Shown here piece by piece: positions 44,307 to 53,728 of a stretch of DNA of 54,813 nt; the stretch's first letter is position 1; every line of letters starts with the position of its first letter. The notes beneath the pieces were generated by a model. It worked only from the letters and a program-made list of their open reading frames with translations, was not told the origin of the DNA and searched no databases. Both the position numbers and the translations under genes were made by a program. This DNA comes from Prosthecomicrobium pneumaticum (GTDB lineage: Bacteria > Pseudomonadota > Alphaproteobacteria > Rhizobiales > Kaistiaceae), in assembly GCF_014199915.1 (NCBI RefSeq), contig NZ_JACHOO010000011.1, forward strand, positions 54,816 through 109,628, read 5' to 3'.

Positions 44307-45602
44307 TCAGTGGCAGTAGACCCGTGTCCGCTTGCCGCGCTGGCGCAGGTCGAAGTGCAGATGGTTCTCGTGGTAGCCGTCCGAGCCGTGGCCGAGCACG
44401 GTGGTGAAGTGCTTGCAGCCCGCCCTGCGCACCGTCTGCACGAACTCCGCTTCGGTCGCCGTCTGGTCGCCGCCCTTCGCGACCTCCACCCAGCGGTCGC
44501 CGACCTTGAAGGCGCCGATGTCGACCGCGTTCATGAAGGCGTGCTCGGAGAGCATCGCGCCCACGACGCGGTTGCGGCCGCGGCAGGAATAGGAATCGGC
44601 GATCCGGAGCGCGCTGACGCGCTCGCCGAAGGCGGCGAGCGCCGCGGGCTGGATCTCCTCGGCGAGGAACTCGGCGAGCCGCGTCGTCATCGCGCAATTG
44701 AGCGTCGCGCCCGGCGTCAGCGCCACCGCGCCGTCCTCCAGCGCGGAAACCTCGAAGGGCGCAGCATTACCGCATGTGCCTTCGTGCACCGGCGGCTCGG
44801 CGACCGCCTTGATCGCCATCCGCCCCATCTCGACCCGGCAGGCGGCGAGGTCGGGCGGCGGCGCCGGCGCGACAGCCGGCGGGAAGGCCGCGGGCACCAC
44901 CTTTGCCGGCGGCTCCGGCCGCGGCGGCGGAATCAGGCCGAGCAGCGGGTCCCTCACCCGGGGCGCCGGCGAGGCGAAGCCGAGCGGCTCGGCCGGCACC
45001 TCGGTCGCGAGCCGCTGCGGCGCCTCGAGGACGGCAGGCGGCACGCCCAGCACGCCGGCGCGTACGGTGCGCAGCGCCGGCGCCTCCTTCGGCGCGGGCA
45101 GCGGGGCGGGTGCAGGCACCGGCGCATCGAGTTCGCGCGCGGCGAGAACCGCGGCCTGGACGATTTCCGGCCGCGGCCGCGGCTTCGGCACAGCCGGCCC
45201 CGCGGCGACGCTACCGACCCGTGTTTCCAAGGCGGGCTCCTCGTCCGGTGCCGCAGGCTCCTTCGCGGCCGACGCCGGGCCGTGCGCCGCCTTCTCCGCC
45301 TCGATTTCCGCCAGGTCCTCGGGCACTGGCGCTTCGGCCTCCGCGGCCTCGTCCGGCCGCGGGCGCGGCAGCGGCGGCGTTGCGGAGGGAGCGACGGCGA
45401 GCGGCCGCTTCGCCGTCCGCCGGGGCGGTGCCGTCCTCTCGAAGGCGCTCGCGGGCGGGATCATGGCGCGCAGCACCGTTCCGACGCTCGGCTCGGGTGC
45501 GGCCCGCACCAGAGAGGCGGGCGGCAAAGCGAGGCAGAGTGCGGCGGCGAGCGCGAGCGCGCGGCGGCGTCTCGCAAAGCGTGCTCCAGCGGTCGGCATC
45601 AT
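44307..45602 (-). CDS. Extensin-like family protein (putative D,D-peptidase)
   Basis: 431 residues from the ATG at 45602 (GGAGGA upstream; ATG 45599 also possible). A signal peptide (about 10-35) precedes a proline/alanine-rich region of about 200 residues, probably disordered and wall-spanning. The C-terminal extensin-like domain (about 255-431) has the LAS-peptidase metal residues: His and Asp in SEHAFMNAVDIGAF, and His in NHLHFD. Several cysteines may form disulfides. Likely a periplasmic peptidoglycan hydrolase. Confidence 0.85.
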   Translation of the reverse strand: MMPTAGARFARRRRALALAAALCLALPPASLVRAAPEPSVGTVLRAMIPPASAFERTAPPRRTAKRPLAVAPSATPPLPRPRPDEAAEAEAPVPEDLAEIEAEKAAHGPASAAKEPAAPDEEPALETRVGSVAAGPAVPKPRPRPEIVQAAVLAARELDAPVPAPAPLPAPKEAPALRTVRAGVLGVPPAVLEAPQRLATEVPAEPLGFASPAPRVRDPLLGLIPPPRPEPPAKVVPAAFPPAVAPAPPPDLAACRVEMGRMAIKAVAEPPVHEGTCGNAAPFEVSALEDGAVALTPGATLNCAMTTRLAEFLAEEIQPAALAAFGERVSALRIADSYSCRGRNRVVGAMLSEHAFMNAVDIGAFKVGDRWVEVAKGGDQTATEAEFVQTVRRAGCKHFTTVLGHGSDGYHENHLHFDLRQRGKRTRVYCH

Positions 45603-45637
45603 GCGGTCCTCCGCGCGAACGGCCCTTCCGGCCCCGC

Positions 45638-46705
45638 TCAAGAGAACGCCGCCCTGAGGTCGACGGTTTCACGCACGCCGATATCGTCGAAATGGGCCGC
45701 CAGCCAGTCCTGCGCGGCCTTCCGCCCGACCGCGAACAACTCCTCGAAGAACGCGAAGGAGGTGTCGAGCTTGGTCGCCGCGCCATATTGGGCGAGCGCT
45801 GCCGAGGCCTCGATCCGGTGCAGCCGGTTGCGGCGGTAGCGTTTCGGGTCGAGCCGCTTCTCGTCGAGCATCCGGTTGACGAAGTCGATCGCACGGAATT
45901 CGCGCAGCAGCGAGGCGTTGAAGGTGATCTCCGAGGCCCGCTCAATGATCTCGCGCGACGTGTTCGGAATCTCCGGCCGCTCGATCGGGTTGATCTGGAC
46001 GAGCAGGATGTCCTCGGCCGTCGTCTCGGTGAAGAAGGGGAACAGCGCCGGATTGCCCATGAAGCCGCCGTCCCAGTAGCCCTCGCCGTCGATCATCACG
46101 GTCTGGAACAGATAGGGCAGGCAGGCCGACGCCATCACCGCGTCGGCGGTGATCTCGCCATCGGCGAACAGCCGGATCTTGCCGGTCTTGACGCTCGTCG
46201 CCGAGATGAAGAGCTTCAGCGCCTTGCAGGCCCGCACCTTCTCGAAATCGACCATGTCGACGACGAGCTCGCGCAAGGGATTGATGTTGAGCGGGTTGAA
46301 GCCATAGGGCGAGGAGAGGTTGGTGAGCGCCTCGAAAAACTGGAAAGGCCCGAGCATCGGGGTCCGCCAGAAGCCCATCCAGGCGCCGATCAGGTCGTGT
46401 GCCGAGGCCCCGGCCCCCGAGGAGCGGCTGACCCGCTGCCAGAACTCCGCGAGCCGCGCCCGGGCGCCCTCGGCCCCGCCGCGGACAAAACCGTCGGCGA
46501 GCACGACGGCGTTCATCGCCCCCGCGCTCGTCCCCGATATGCCGTCGAATTCGAGCCGGCCGTCGGCGAGCAGCGCGTCGAGCACGCCCCAGGTGAAGGC
46601 GCCGTGCGCGCCGCCGCCCTGCAGCGCGAGATTGACCCGCTTGCGGCCGGCGCCGTGCGGATGGGCCGGCTTGGCGCCGGCCCCGACGAGCTTGGCGAGC
46701 TTCAC
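45638..46705 (-). CDS. Patatin-like phospholipase family protein
   Basis: 355 residues from a GTG at 46705 that overlaps the bdhA stop by 4 bp. The oxyanion loop GGGAHG (30-35), the nucleophile S60 in GTSAG and the aspartate of DGG in YWDGGFMGN give the Ser-Asp dyad. No signal peptide, so cytosolic. The coupling to 3-hydroxybutyrate dehydrogenase hints that it may act as an intracellular polyhydroxybutyrate depolymerase or lipase supplying 3-hydroxybutyrate; this is inference. Confidence 0.88.
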   Translation of the reverse strand: MKLAKLVGAGAKPAHPHGAGRKRVNLALQGGGAHGAFTWGVLDALLADGRLEFDGISGTSAGAMNAVVLADGFVRGGAEGARARLAEFWQRVSRSSGAGASAHDLIGAWMGFWRTPMLGPFQFFEALTNLSSPYGFNPLNINPLRELVVDMVDFEKVRACKALKLFISATSVKTGKIRLFADGEITADAVMASACLPYLFQTVMIDGEGYWDGGFMGNPALFPFFTETTAEDILLVQINPIERPEIPNTSREIIERASEITFNASLLREFRAIDFVNRMLDEKRLDPKRYRRNRLHRIEASAALAQYGAATKLDTSFAFFEELFAVGRKAAQDWLAAHFDDIGVRETVDLRAAFS

Positions 46706-47499
46706 TGCGCGGTCCAGCCGCCGTCGATCGGCAGCAGCGCGCCGGTGATGTTCGCCGCCTCGGCCCGGCAGAGGAAGAGCGCGAGCGCCGCCACCTCGTC
46801 GACCTTGACGAATTCGCGGGTCGGCTGGGCGGCAAGGAGCACCTTCTCCTTCACCTCCTGCTCGGTCATGCCGCGCGCCTTCATCGTATCGGGGATCTGC
46901 TTCCCGACGAGCGGGGTCCAGACATAGCCCGGGCAGATCGCGTTGACGGTGATGCCGGCGGTCGCGACCTCGAGCGCGGCGGTCTTGGTCAGCCCGGCGA
47001 TGCCGTGCTTCGCCGCGACATAGGCGGCCTTGTAGGGCGAGGCGACGAGCGCGTGCGCCGAAGCGGTGTTGATCACCCGGCCCCAGCCCTTCCGCTTCAT
47101 CCCCGGCAGCGCCGCCCGCATGGTGTGGAAGGCGGAGGACAGGTTGATCGCGAGAATGGCGTTCCATTTGTCGATCGGGAACTCGTCGATCGGCGCGACG
47201 TGCTGGATGCCGGCATTGTTGACGAGCACGTCGACGGCACCGAACGCCGCCTCGGCCTCCGCCACCATCGCCGCGATTTCGTCGGGCTTCGTCATGTCGG
47301 CGCCGGAATGCGTCACCGTCACGCCCGTCGAAGCGGCGAGCTCGGCCCGCGTCGCCTCGATCGCCGCCGGCTCGCCGAAGCCGTTGAGCACGACGTTCGC
47401 GCCGGCCTTCGCGAAGGCCGTCGCGATCGCGAGGCCGATGCCGGATGTCGAGCCGGTCACCAGTGCCGTCTTGCCGGCCAGAATCATTCCGTCCGTCAT
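46702..47499 (-). CDS. bdhA: D-3-hydroxybutyrate dehydrogenase
   Basis: 265 residues. Short-chain dehydrogenase with TGSTSGIG, NNAGIQHV, catalytic YVAAK and the PGYVWTPLVGKQI segment characteristic of BdhA. NAD-dependent oxidation of (R)-3-hydroxybutyrate to acetoacetate, a step in mobilising polyhydroxybutyrate. A GGAGGGCGAG ribosome site precedes the ATG. It complements the phaA-phaB synthesis genes about 38 kb away. Confidence 0.92.
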   Translation of the reverse strand: MTDGMILAGKTALVTGSTSGIGLAIATAFAKAGANVVLNGFGEPAAIEATRAELAASTGVTVTHSGADMTKPDEIAAMVAEAEAAFGAVDVLVNNAGIQHVAPIDEFPIDKWNAILAINLSSAFHTMRAALPGMKRKGWGRVINTASAHALVASPYKAAYVAAKHGIAGLTKTAALEVATAGITVNAICPGYVWTPLVGKQIPDTMKARGMTEQEVKEKVLLAAQPTREFVKVDEVAALALFLCRAEAANITGALLPIDGGWTAQ

Positions 47500-47652
47500 C
47501 TCGCCCTCCGTTCGGGTCGTGAGACATGCCGCTCCTTCCTATATATCGGGATGCTGCGCCGCGTCACGACGGGCGCGACGCCGCGCCGCGCGGGGCGCCT
47601 TCAGTCGCTGCGCGGGCAGTGCTAGAAGGGCGAGCCGCCCACAGGACGAAGG

Positions 47653-48180
47653 ATGGCGGACGGACCCATGGCCGACCACGCGACCCTCGAACATTCCGAG
47701 CACGACCACGCCGACTGCACGCGCGCGGCCCTCGCCCATGCCGAGGCGGTGTGCGCCGCCGGGGGCCTCCGCTTCACCGAACAGCGTCGCCGCGTGCTGG
47801 CGGCGCTCGCCGAGAGCCACGTCCCCTCCTCCGCCTATGAGGTGATCGACCGGCTCGCCGAGGCCGGCCGCCGGCCGGCGCCGATCTCGGTCTACCGGGC
47901 GCTCGATTTCCTGACCGGGCACGGCCTCGCCCACCGCATCGAATCGAAAAACGCCTTCGTCGCCTGCACACGCGCCGGCAGCCATGCGCCGGACACCGCC
48001 GGCGAGGCCAGCGGGGCGACGGTGTTCCTGCTCTGCGAGCGCTGCGGCGCCGCCGCCGAGGCCGCCTCGCCGGCGCTCGACAGCGCCCTCGCCCGCCTCG
48101 CCGCCGACGCCCACTTCACCCCGCACGCCCCGGTGATCGAGATCCGCGGCCTCTGCACCCGCTGCCGCGAGGCGGCCTGA
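47653..48180 (+). CDS. zur: Fur family regulator, Zur-like
   Basis: 175 residues from the ATG at 47653; the ATG at 47668 is an alternative. A His/Cys-rich N-terminus (HSEHDHADC) is followed by the winged helix (LRFTEQRRRVLAALAESHVPSSAYEV in part, RPAPISVYRALDFLTGHGLAHR) and a C-terminal dimerisation domain with structural zinc pairs CERC and CTRC. Similarity to Zur, the zinc-uptake repressor, is better than to Fur. No znuABC genes are adjacent. Confidence 0.85.
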   Translation: MADGPMADHATLEHSEHDHADCTRAALAHAEAVCAAGGLRFTEQRRRVLAALAESHVPSSAYEVIDRLAEAGRRPAPISVYRALDFLTGHGLAHRIESKNAFVACTRAGSHAPDTAGEASGATVFLLCERCGAAAEAASPALDSALARLAADAHFTPHAPVIEIRGLCTRCREAA

Positions 48181-48216
48181 TGGCGAGCGTCGGCGCGCGA
48201 AGCGCCCTCACCCCGG

Positions 48217-48498
48217 CCCTCTCCCGCAGGCGGGAGAGGGAGCGGCGGCCGACTGCGGAAGTTCACACCATCGCCGCGCCCCCCTCTCCCGCGAGCGGGA
48301 GAGGGCTTCGCTTCTTGGCGAGCGAAGCGAGCCTAGACGCGAAGGGTGAGGGTCTCTCTCTTTTCGGCCACCGCGCAAGCGCCCTCACCCCGGCCCTCTC
48401 CCGCGGGCGGGAGAGGGAGTGGTCGCCGGCCGCGAACGCCGCCCGCCGCTTCGAGAAACCATGCCGCCCCCTCGCCCGCCGGGCCGAGAGGGCGAGGG
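48217..48498. repeat. Cluster of REP-like hairpins between zur and ispG
   Basis: Inverted repeats CCCTCTCCCGC / GCGGGAGAGGG occur at 48217-48240, 48282-48305 and 48394-48417, each with nearby CCCTCACCCCGG or its complement. A fourth related hairpin, CCCTCGCCC (48469-48477) / GGGCGAGGG (48490-48498), ends 13 bp before the ispG start. The 331-bp gap has no gene that I can support. Confidence 0.85.
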
Positions 48499-48511
48499 TA
48501 AGGGTCCTGCC

Positions 48512-49759
<1,248 letters not shown>

Positions 49760-49824
49760 GACATTATGGTGCTGGCGCGCTTGTCGCCGGCCACGGCGTA
49801 CCAGATATCTTCCTAATACCTTCC

Positions 49825-49830
49825 TATAAT
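49825..49830 (+). promoter_or_regulatory. Candidate -10 element of the island gene
   Basis: A consensus TATAAT lies about 60 bp upstream of the ATPase start codon. No good -35 is placed 17 bp upstream. The nearby TTCCTA pieces repeat three times (49811, 49821, 49871 areas). Confidence 0.35.
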
Positions 49831-49889
49831 TATTCTGTGTTGAATTTGGTCCAATATTGGCTAAAATTTTCCTAAAGGGGGGGGACTAG

Positions 49890-51350
49890 ATGCCAGTTTT
49901 CAATGACGACACGCTCAACACCCTGTTCGGCACAGCAGCAGCCGAAGATGACAGTCTCGATCGGTTTAAAGAATATTTTTACTATAATAGCACTTACGAT
50001 AGTATAAATTCCGACCTGCCTATAAGAATTTTGGTTGGGCATAAGGGTGTAGGAAAGAGCGCCCTACTGAGGCGGTCTCAAATTGGAAACAGTGAGAAGA
50101 ATCAGCTGAGCGTTTGGATACGGCCTAATGATATACAGGAGCTTAGAGATAATAGTATTGATCAGAGCTTTAATAGTATTATAGAGAGATGGAAAGTCGG
50201 GCTAACAAGAATTATTGCGCTAAAAATCATTAGTCGCTTTCAAAAAGATACCATCAAGCTCAACGATTATCTTCCTGAAGATAGGGCCATCAAACACGTT
50301 ATTAGTTTTGTTCATGATTACGTAAAGAAGTTGGTGCCGAGTCTATCGAAGGTGGACGCAGCTATTGTTGATGTATTTGAAAAAGAAAAGAAGATATACA
50401 TATATATTGACGATATCGACCGGGGTTGGACGGCATCAAAACCCGATATAGTAGCAATATCTGCTCTGCTTAATGCTATGAGGGATTTAAGCAGCGAAGA
50501 TCCCCGACTAAAATTCAGGATCGGCCTCCGAAGCGACGTATACTTTCTGGTTCGCACTTCCGATGAATCTACAGACAAAATAGAACAAAATGTTGTGTGG
50601 CTTACATGGAGTAACCATGAAATACTTTGTATCGTCGCAAAGAGGATACTGACGTTCTTCGGAGAAGAAAGAGATCAACGAGAAATATCTAAACTAGATC
50701 AATCATCGATCTCAAGAAATATTCTATCAAAGATAATGGATCCCGTATTTCACGGGCGGGGACACTGGAGTGATCGCCCGATACATAATGTGTTGCTTTC
50801 TCTTACCCGTGCCCGTCCGCGTGACCTCATAAAATTGCTCCATGGCGCCGGTCGCAGAGCATACAAAGAGCATCGAGAGATTATTAGTTCCATGGATTTT
50901 GAAAGCTCATTTGAATCTTATTCGGTAGAGCGACTTCAGGATATCGTTCTTGAGTTCAAGACCGAAGTTCCGGATGTGGAGAAGCTCTTGCTTGCAATGA
51001 AGCCGACAAAAATTGAAAAACGAACATCTATGAGTTATCTTTTTACAATGGATCAGCTGTCCTCCAAAATAAATAAGGCGAGAAATAACGTAAACGTTCG
51101 TTTTACGAATGGGCGACATGTAACAACAAGAGTCATTATTCAGTTTCTATATAAAATCGATTTTATTACCGCGCGAATAGAAGAAGGGGGCGTGATTAAG
51201 AGGCGGTATTTCGATCAGAGCAGATTTCTCGCCAGCGAGGTTGCTGATTTTGGCTTTAATTGGGAGATACATCCGGCATATCGATGGGCACTTCAGCCGA
51301 ACGATGTTGAAACGGTAATAGCTTCGTTGGATACTATCAGCTCGAGCTAA
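49890..51350 (+). CDS. Stand-alone P-loop ATPase (Sll1717-like/STAND-type)
   Basis: 486 residues; a strong AAAGGGGGGGG site precedes the ATG. Walker A GHKGVGKS at 50-57, Walker B in YIYIDDIDRGW with D174-D175, and an arginine in FRIGLRSDVYF after it that fits a sensor. The region from about 300 contains a winged-helix-like stretch (ARPRDLIKLL) and a C-terminal helical domain. It resembles P-loop ATPases of the Sll1717 type, whose function is not established. Foreign base composition and isolation suggest a defence or conflict role, as inference only. Confidence 0.75.
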   Translation: MPVFNDDTLNTLFGTAAAEDDSLDRFKEYFYYNSTYDSINSDLPIRILVGHKGVGKSALLRRSQIGNSEKNQLSVWIRPNDIQELRDNSIDQSFNSIIERWKVGLTRIIALKIISRFQKDTIKLNDYLPEDRAIKHVISFVHDYVKKLVPSLSKVDAAIVDVFEKEKKIYIYIDDIDRGWTASKPDIVAISALLNAMRDLSSEDPRLKFRIGLRSDVYFLVRTSDESTDKIEQNVVWLTWSNHEILCIVAKRILTFFGEERDQREISKLDQSSISRNILSKIMDPVFHGRGHWSDRPIHNVLLSLTRARPRDLIKLLHGAGRRAYKEHREIISSMDFESSFESYSVERLQDIVLEFKTEVPDVEKLLLAMKPTKIEKRTSMSYLFTMDQLSSKINKARNNVNVRFTNGRHVTTRVIIQFLYKIDFITARIEEGGVIKRRYFDQSRFLASEVADFGFNWEIHPAYRWALQPNDVETVIASLDTISSS

Positions 51351-51537
51351 TCTTTCACTGTTGCCGGTCCCGCGCCTCCTCTGCGTGCCGCCGGCTCTGC
51401 CTCTCGCGGCGCCGCATAGATCGACTCTAGGACGTCGACATAGCGATAGAACCGGCCGTTCTCGGCGGTGATGTCGAGGACGCCTCCTCAGAGCCGATCG
51501 TGGTCGTCGCCTTCGACGACACCCGCCAGCGCTTCAT
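51347..51537 (-). pseudogene. Possible remnant of a disrupted gene
   Basis: Minus-strand frame reading VLDITAENGRFYRYVDV and then ESIYAAP with host-like composition, ending in a stop that overlaps the ATPase stop. Upstream the same frame is closed by a TGA near 51490, and a short ATG-initiated frame (51537) lies in another phase. It looks like the broken 3' part of a small host gene at the edge of the island, but I cannot name it. The rest of the 51351-51605 gap shows nothing else. Confidence 0.25.
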
Positions 51538-51605
51538 CGGCCCTGCCAGGCCGGCCGGACGTAAAGGCGCCCTGTGCCCGCTCTTGGCCGGAGCATCCAC
51601 CGGTA

Positions 51606-52355
51606 TCAGGGCGCGGAGGGGTCTGCGAGTGCCGCCGCGGCGGCGCGGCTGCCGCGGTCGATCAGGGCGAGAAAGGCGGTCTCGGCCGCGCTCCGGTCGG
51701 CGGTCTGTGCGAAGCGGCGGTGCGCTTCGAGGAAGGCGGCGCTCCAGGCCGCGACGAGCAGGTCCGCCGCGAGGCGCGCTTCGGCACCGGCCGGCCTCGG
51801 CCCGGCCGCGTCGGCCCGATCCGCGGAACCTTCCTCGACACGCATCCGATCCTCATCCGCGCCGCTCGAGCCATCGGGTCCGGCGGGCGGGTGCCCGGCG
51901 GCTCCGGCGAGCTCCACCGCGACGAGGCCGGCCAGTTCGTCGCGGATCGCCCGGGCGCGCGCCTTCAGCGTCTCGCTCGCCGCCACCGTGGCAATGAAGG
52001 CGGCGCTGCGGGCGGAGAACGCGACCGCCGGGTGGTTCTCGGCGACCAGCCGATGGGCGAAGCGGCGGAGCGCTTCGACGGGCGCGACGCCCGGCGCGCG
52101 CCCGCGCAGCGCGTCGCGGATCAGCGCGCGGCCCTCTTCGTCGCGGTCGAAGAGCAGGTCCTCCTTGCGCGGAAAATGGTTGAACACCGTCATCCGACCG
52201 ACATCGGCCGCGGCGGCGATCTCATCGATCGTCACCGCGTCGAAGCCGCGCTCGAGAAACAGCCGGGTGGCGACGTCGGAGATCGCCCGTCGCGTTGCGC
52301 GGCGCTTGCGGCCGCGACGGTCGAGATCGGTGGAAGGTAGCGGATCGGTTGACAT
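51606..52355 (-). CDS. TetR family transcriptional regulator
   Basis: 249 residues. The N-terminal helix-turn-helix (about 20-66: ATRRAISDVATRLFLERGFD, VTIDEIAAAADVGRMTVFNHF) is typical TetR. The rest is a helical ligand domain with an Ala/Gly/Pro-rich insertion at about 150-185. It is divergent from the exporter gene at 52466, so it probably represses it and responds to a transported compound. Confidence 0.88.
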   Translation of the reverse strand: MSTDPLPSTDLDRRGRKRRATRRAISDVATRLFLERGFDAVTIDEIAAAADVGRMTVFNHFPRKEDLLFDRDEEGRALIRDALRGRAPGVAPVEALRRFAHRLVAENHPAVAFSARSAAFIATVAASETLKARARAIRDELAGLVAVELAGAAGHPPAGPDGSSGADEDRMRVEEGSADRADAAGPRPAGAEARLAADLLVAAWSAAFLEAHRRFAQTADRSAAETAFLALIDRGSRAAAAALADPSAP

Positions 52356-52386
52356 GGCGGCTCGTCTAGCACAGAAGATGGACTTG

Positions 52387-52400
52387 GTATATTTTAATAC
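52387..52400. promoter_or_regulatory. AT-rich patch with GTAT/ATAC arms, possible TetR operator
   Basis: The 110-bp gap between the divergent tetR-type and exporter genes contains GTATATTTTAATAC, the only AT-rich stretch there. Arms of 4 bp are inverted around a 6-bp centre. This could be overlapping promoters, an operator or both. Confidence 0.35.
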
Positions 52401-52465
52401 TCGATCTATAAAACTCCGATGCCGCGCCGATTGGCGCCGCCGCCGGCCTTCGCGGATCCCTCGCC

Positions 52466-53674
52466 ATGCCCCGCTCCCTTCTCATCGCTCTTGCCGCCGT
52501 CGGACTGGATGCGGTCGGCATCGGGCTCGTCTTCCCGCTCCTGCCACGGCTCGTCGCGGTGCTCGGCTCCGGGGTGGATGCCGCGCTTCTGCTCGGCCTC
52601 CTCACCGCGCTCTATGCGGCAATGCAGTTCGTCTTCGCGCCCCTGCTCGGCGCGGCGAGCGACCGGATCGGCCGCCGGCCCGTGCTCCTCGTCTCCCTCG
52701 CCGGCGCCTCGCTCAACTATCTCGTGATGGCGCTCGCGCCGCAACTCTGGCTGCTCTTTGCCGGCCGCGCGATTGCCGGCCTGACGAGCGCCAACATGGC
52801 GGTCGCCACCGCCATCATCGCCGACGTCACGCCCGAGGACGAGCGCACCCGCCGTTTCGGCCAGTTCAACGCAGTGTTCGGCGCCGGCTTCATCGTCGGC
52901 CCGGTGCTGGGCGGCCTGCTGGGCGAGCACGGACTTCGCCTGCCCTTCCTCGCGGCCGCTCTTCTCAGTGGCGGCAATCTCCTCCTCGCTGTCCTGATGC
53001 TGCCTGAAACACGGCCGGCCGGACGCCCTCCCCGCGGGCGCGCCGCCCCGGGCCGCGGCGTTCCCGCCCGCCTGCCGCCGCTCCGCTTCATCGCCTCGAT
53101 CGAGGGGCTGCGGCCGATCCTCCTCACCATCTTCGTGCTCGCCGCGACCGGCGAGGTCTATGGCACGTGCTGGGCGCTCTGGGGCTCTGACGCGTTCCAT
53201 TGGGACGGGCTGCGGGTCGGCCTGTCGCTCGGCGCCTTCGGCATCTGCCAGACGCTCGCGCAGGCGCTCCTGCCGGGGCCGGCGGCCGCCCGGCTGGGCG
53301 AGCGCGGCGCGATTCTGACTGGTCTCGCCGGCGCCGGCCTTGCGCTTCTCGTCATGGCCTTTGCGCGGCAGGGCTGGATGATCTTCGCGATCCTGCCGAT
53401 CTTCGCGCTCGGCGGAATCGGCGTGCCGGCGCTGCAGGCGCTCGCCAGCCGCAAGGTCGATGCGGAGCGGCAGGGCCAGTTCCAGGGCGTCGTCGCTTCG
53501 GTGGTCAGCCTCGCCTCAATCGTCGCGCCGCTCGCCTTCTCCGCGCTCTATTTCCTGGTCCGGCCGGCCTGGCCGGGCGCCATATGGCTCGTCGTCATCG
53601 TTCTCTATGCGCTCGCCGCGGCGGTGGTGCTGCGGCTCGGCTTCGCCGGCCCGGAGCGGAGCGCGCGCGCCTGA
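52466..53674 (+). CDS. TetA-like MFS drug exporter
   Basis: 402 residues with 12 hydrophobic segments. Motif A of the drug:H+ antiporter group is GAASDRIGRRPVLL after segment 2, and GFIVGPVLGGLLG is motif C in segment 5. The TetA/DHA1 type is clear, but the substrate cannot be inferred; tetracycline resistance should not be assumed. Divergent TetR-type regulator adjacent. Confidence 0.87.
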   Translation: MPRSLLIALAAVGLDAVGIGLVFPLLPRLVAVLGSGVDAALLLGLLTALYAAMQFVFAPLLGAASDRIGRRPVLLVSLAGASLNYLVMALAPQLWLLFAGRAIAGLTSANMAVATAIIADVTPEDERTRRFGQFNAVFGAGFIVGPVLGGLLGEHGLRLPFLAAALLSGGNLLLAVLMLPETRPAGRPPRGRAAPGRGVPARLPPLRFIASIEGLRPILLTIFVLAATGEVYGTCWALWGSDAFHWDGLRVGLSLGAFGICQTLAQALLPGPAAARLGERGAILTGLAGAGLALLVMAFARQGWMIFAILPIFALGGIGVPALQALASRKVDAERQGQFQGVVASVVSLASIVAPLAFSALYFLVRPAWPGAIWLVVIVLYALAAAVVLRLGFAGPERSARA

Positions 53675-53728
53675 GACGAACGCTTCGGCCCGTTTGGAAG
53701 GGGCAACGAAACGTGGCCAGCCTCTCCG

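Larger units (their letters stand above)
49800..51360. other. AT-rich single-gene island, probably acquired horizontally
   Basis: Base composition falls from about 70 % GC to about 40 % at about 49800, just after ispG, and returns to the host level at about 51360. Codon use in the one gene inside (many AAA, ATA, TTA, AGA codons) is unlike every neighbour. I see no integrase, transposase, tRNA or convincing flanking direct repeat. Confidence 0.8.

Noticed and set aside
49760-49889. tRNA gene as integration target next to the island
   Set aside because: No cloverleaf or T-loop sequence is visible between ispG and the ATPase gene.
49780-51372. Direct repeat at the island ends (TTGTCGCCGGCC and TGTTGCCGGTCC)
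   Set aside because: The match is too imperfect and GC-rich to be called an attachment site.
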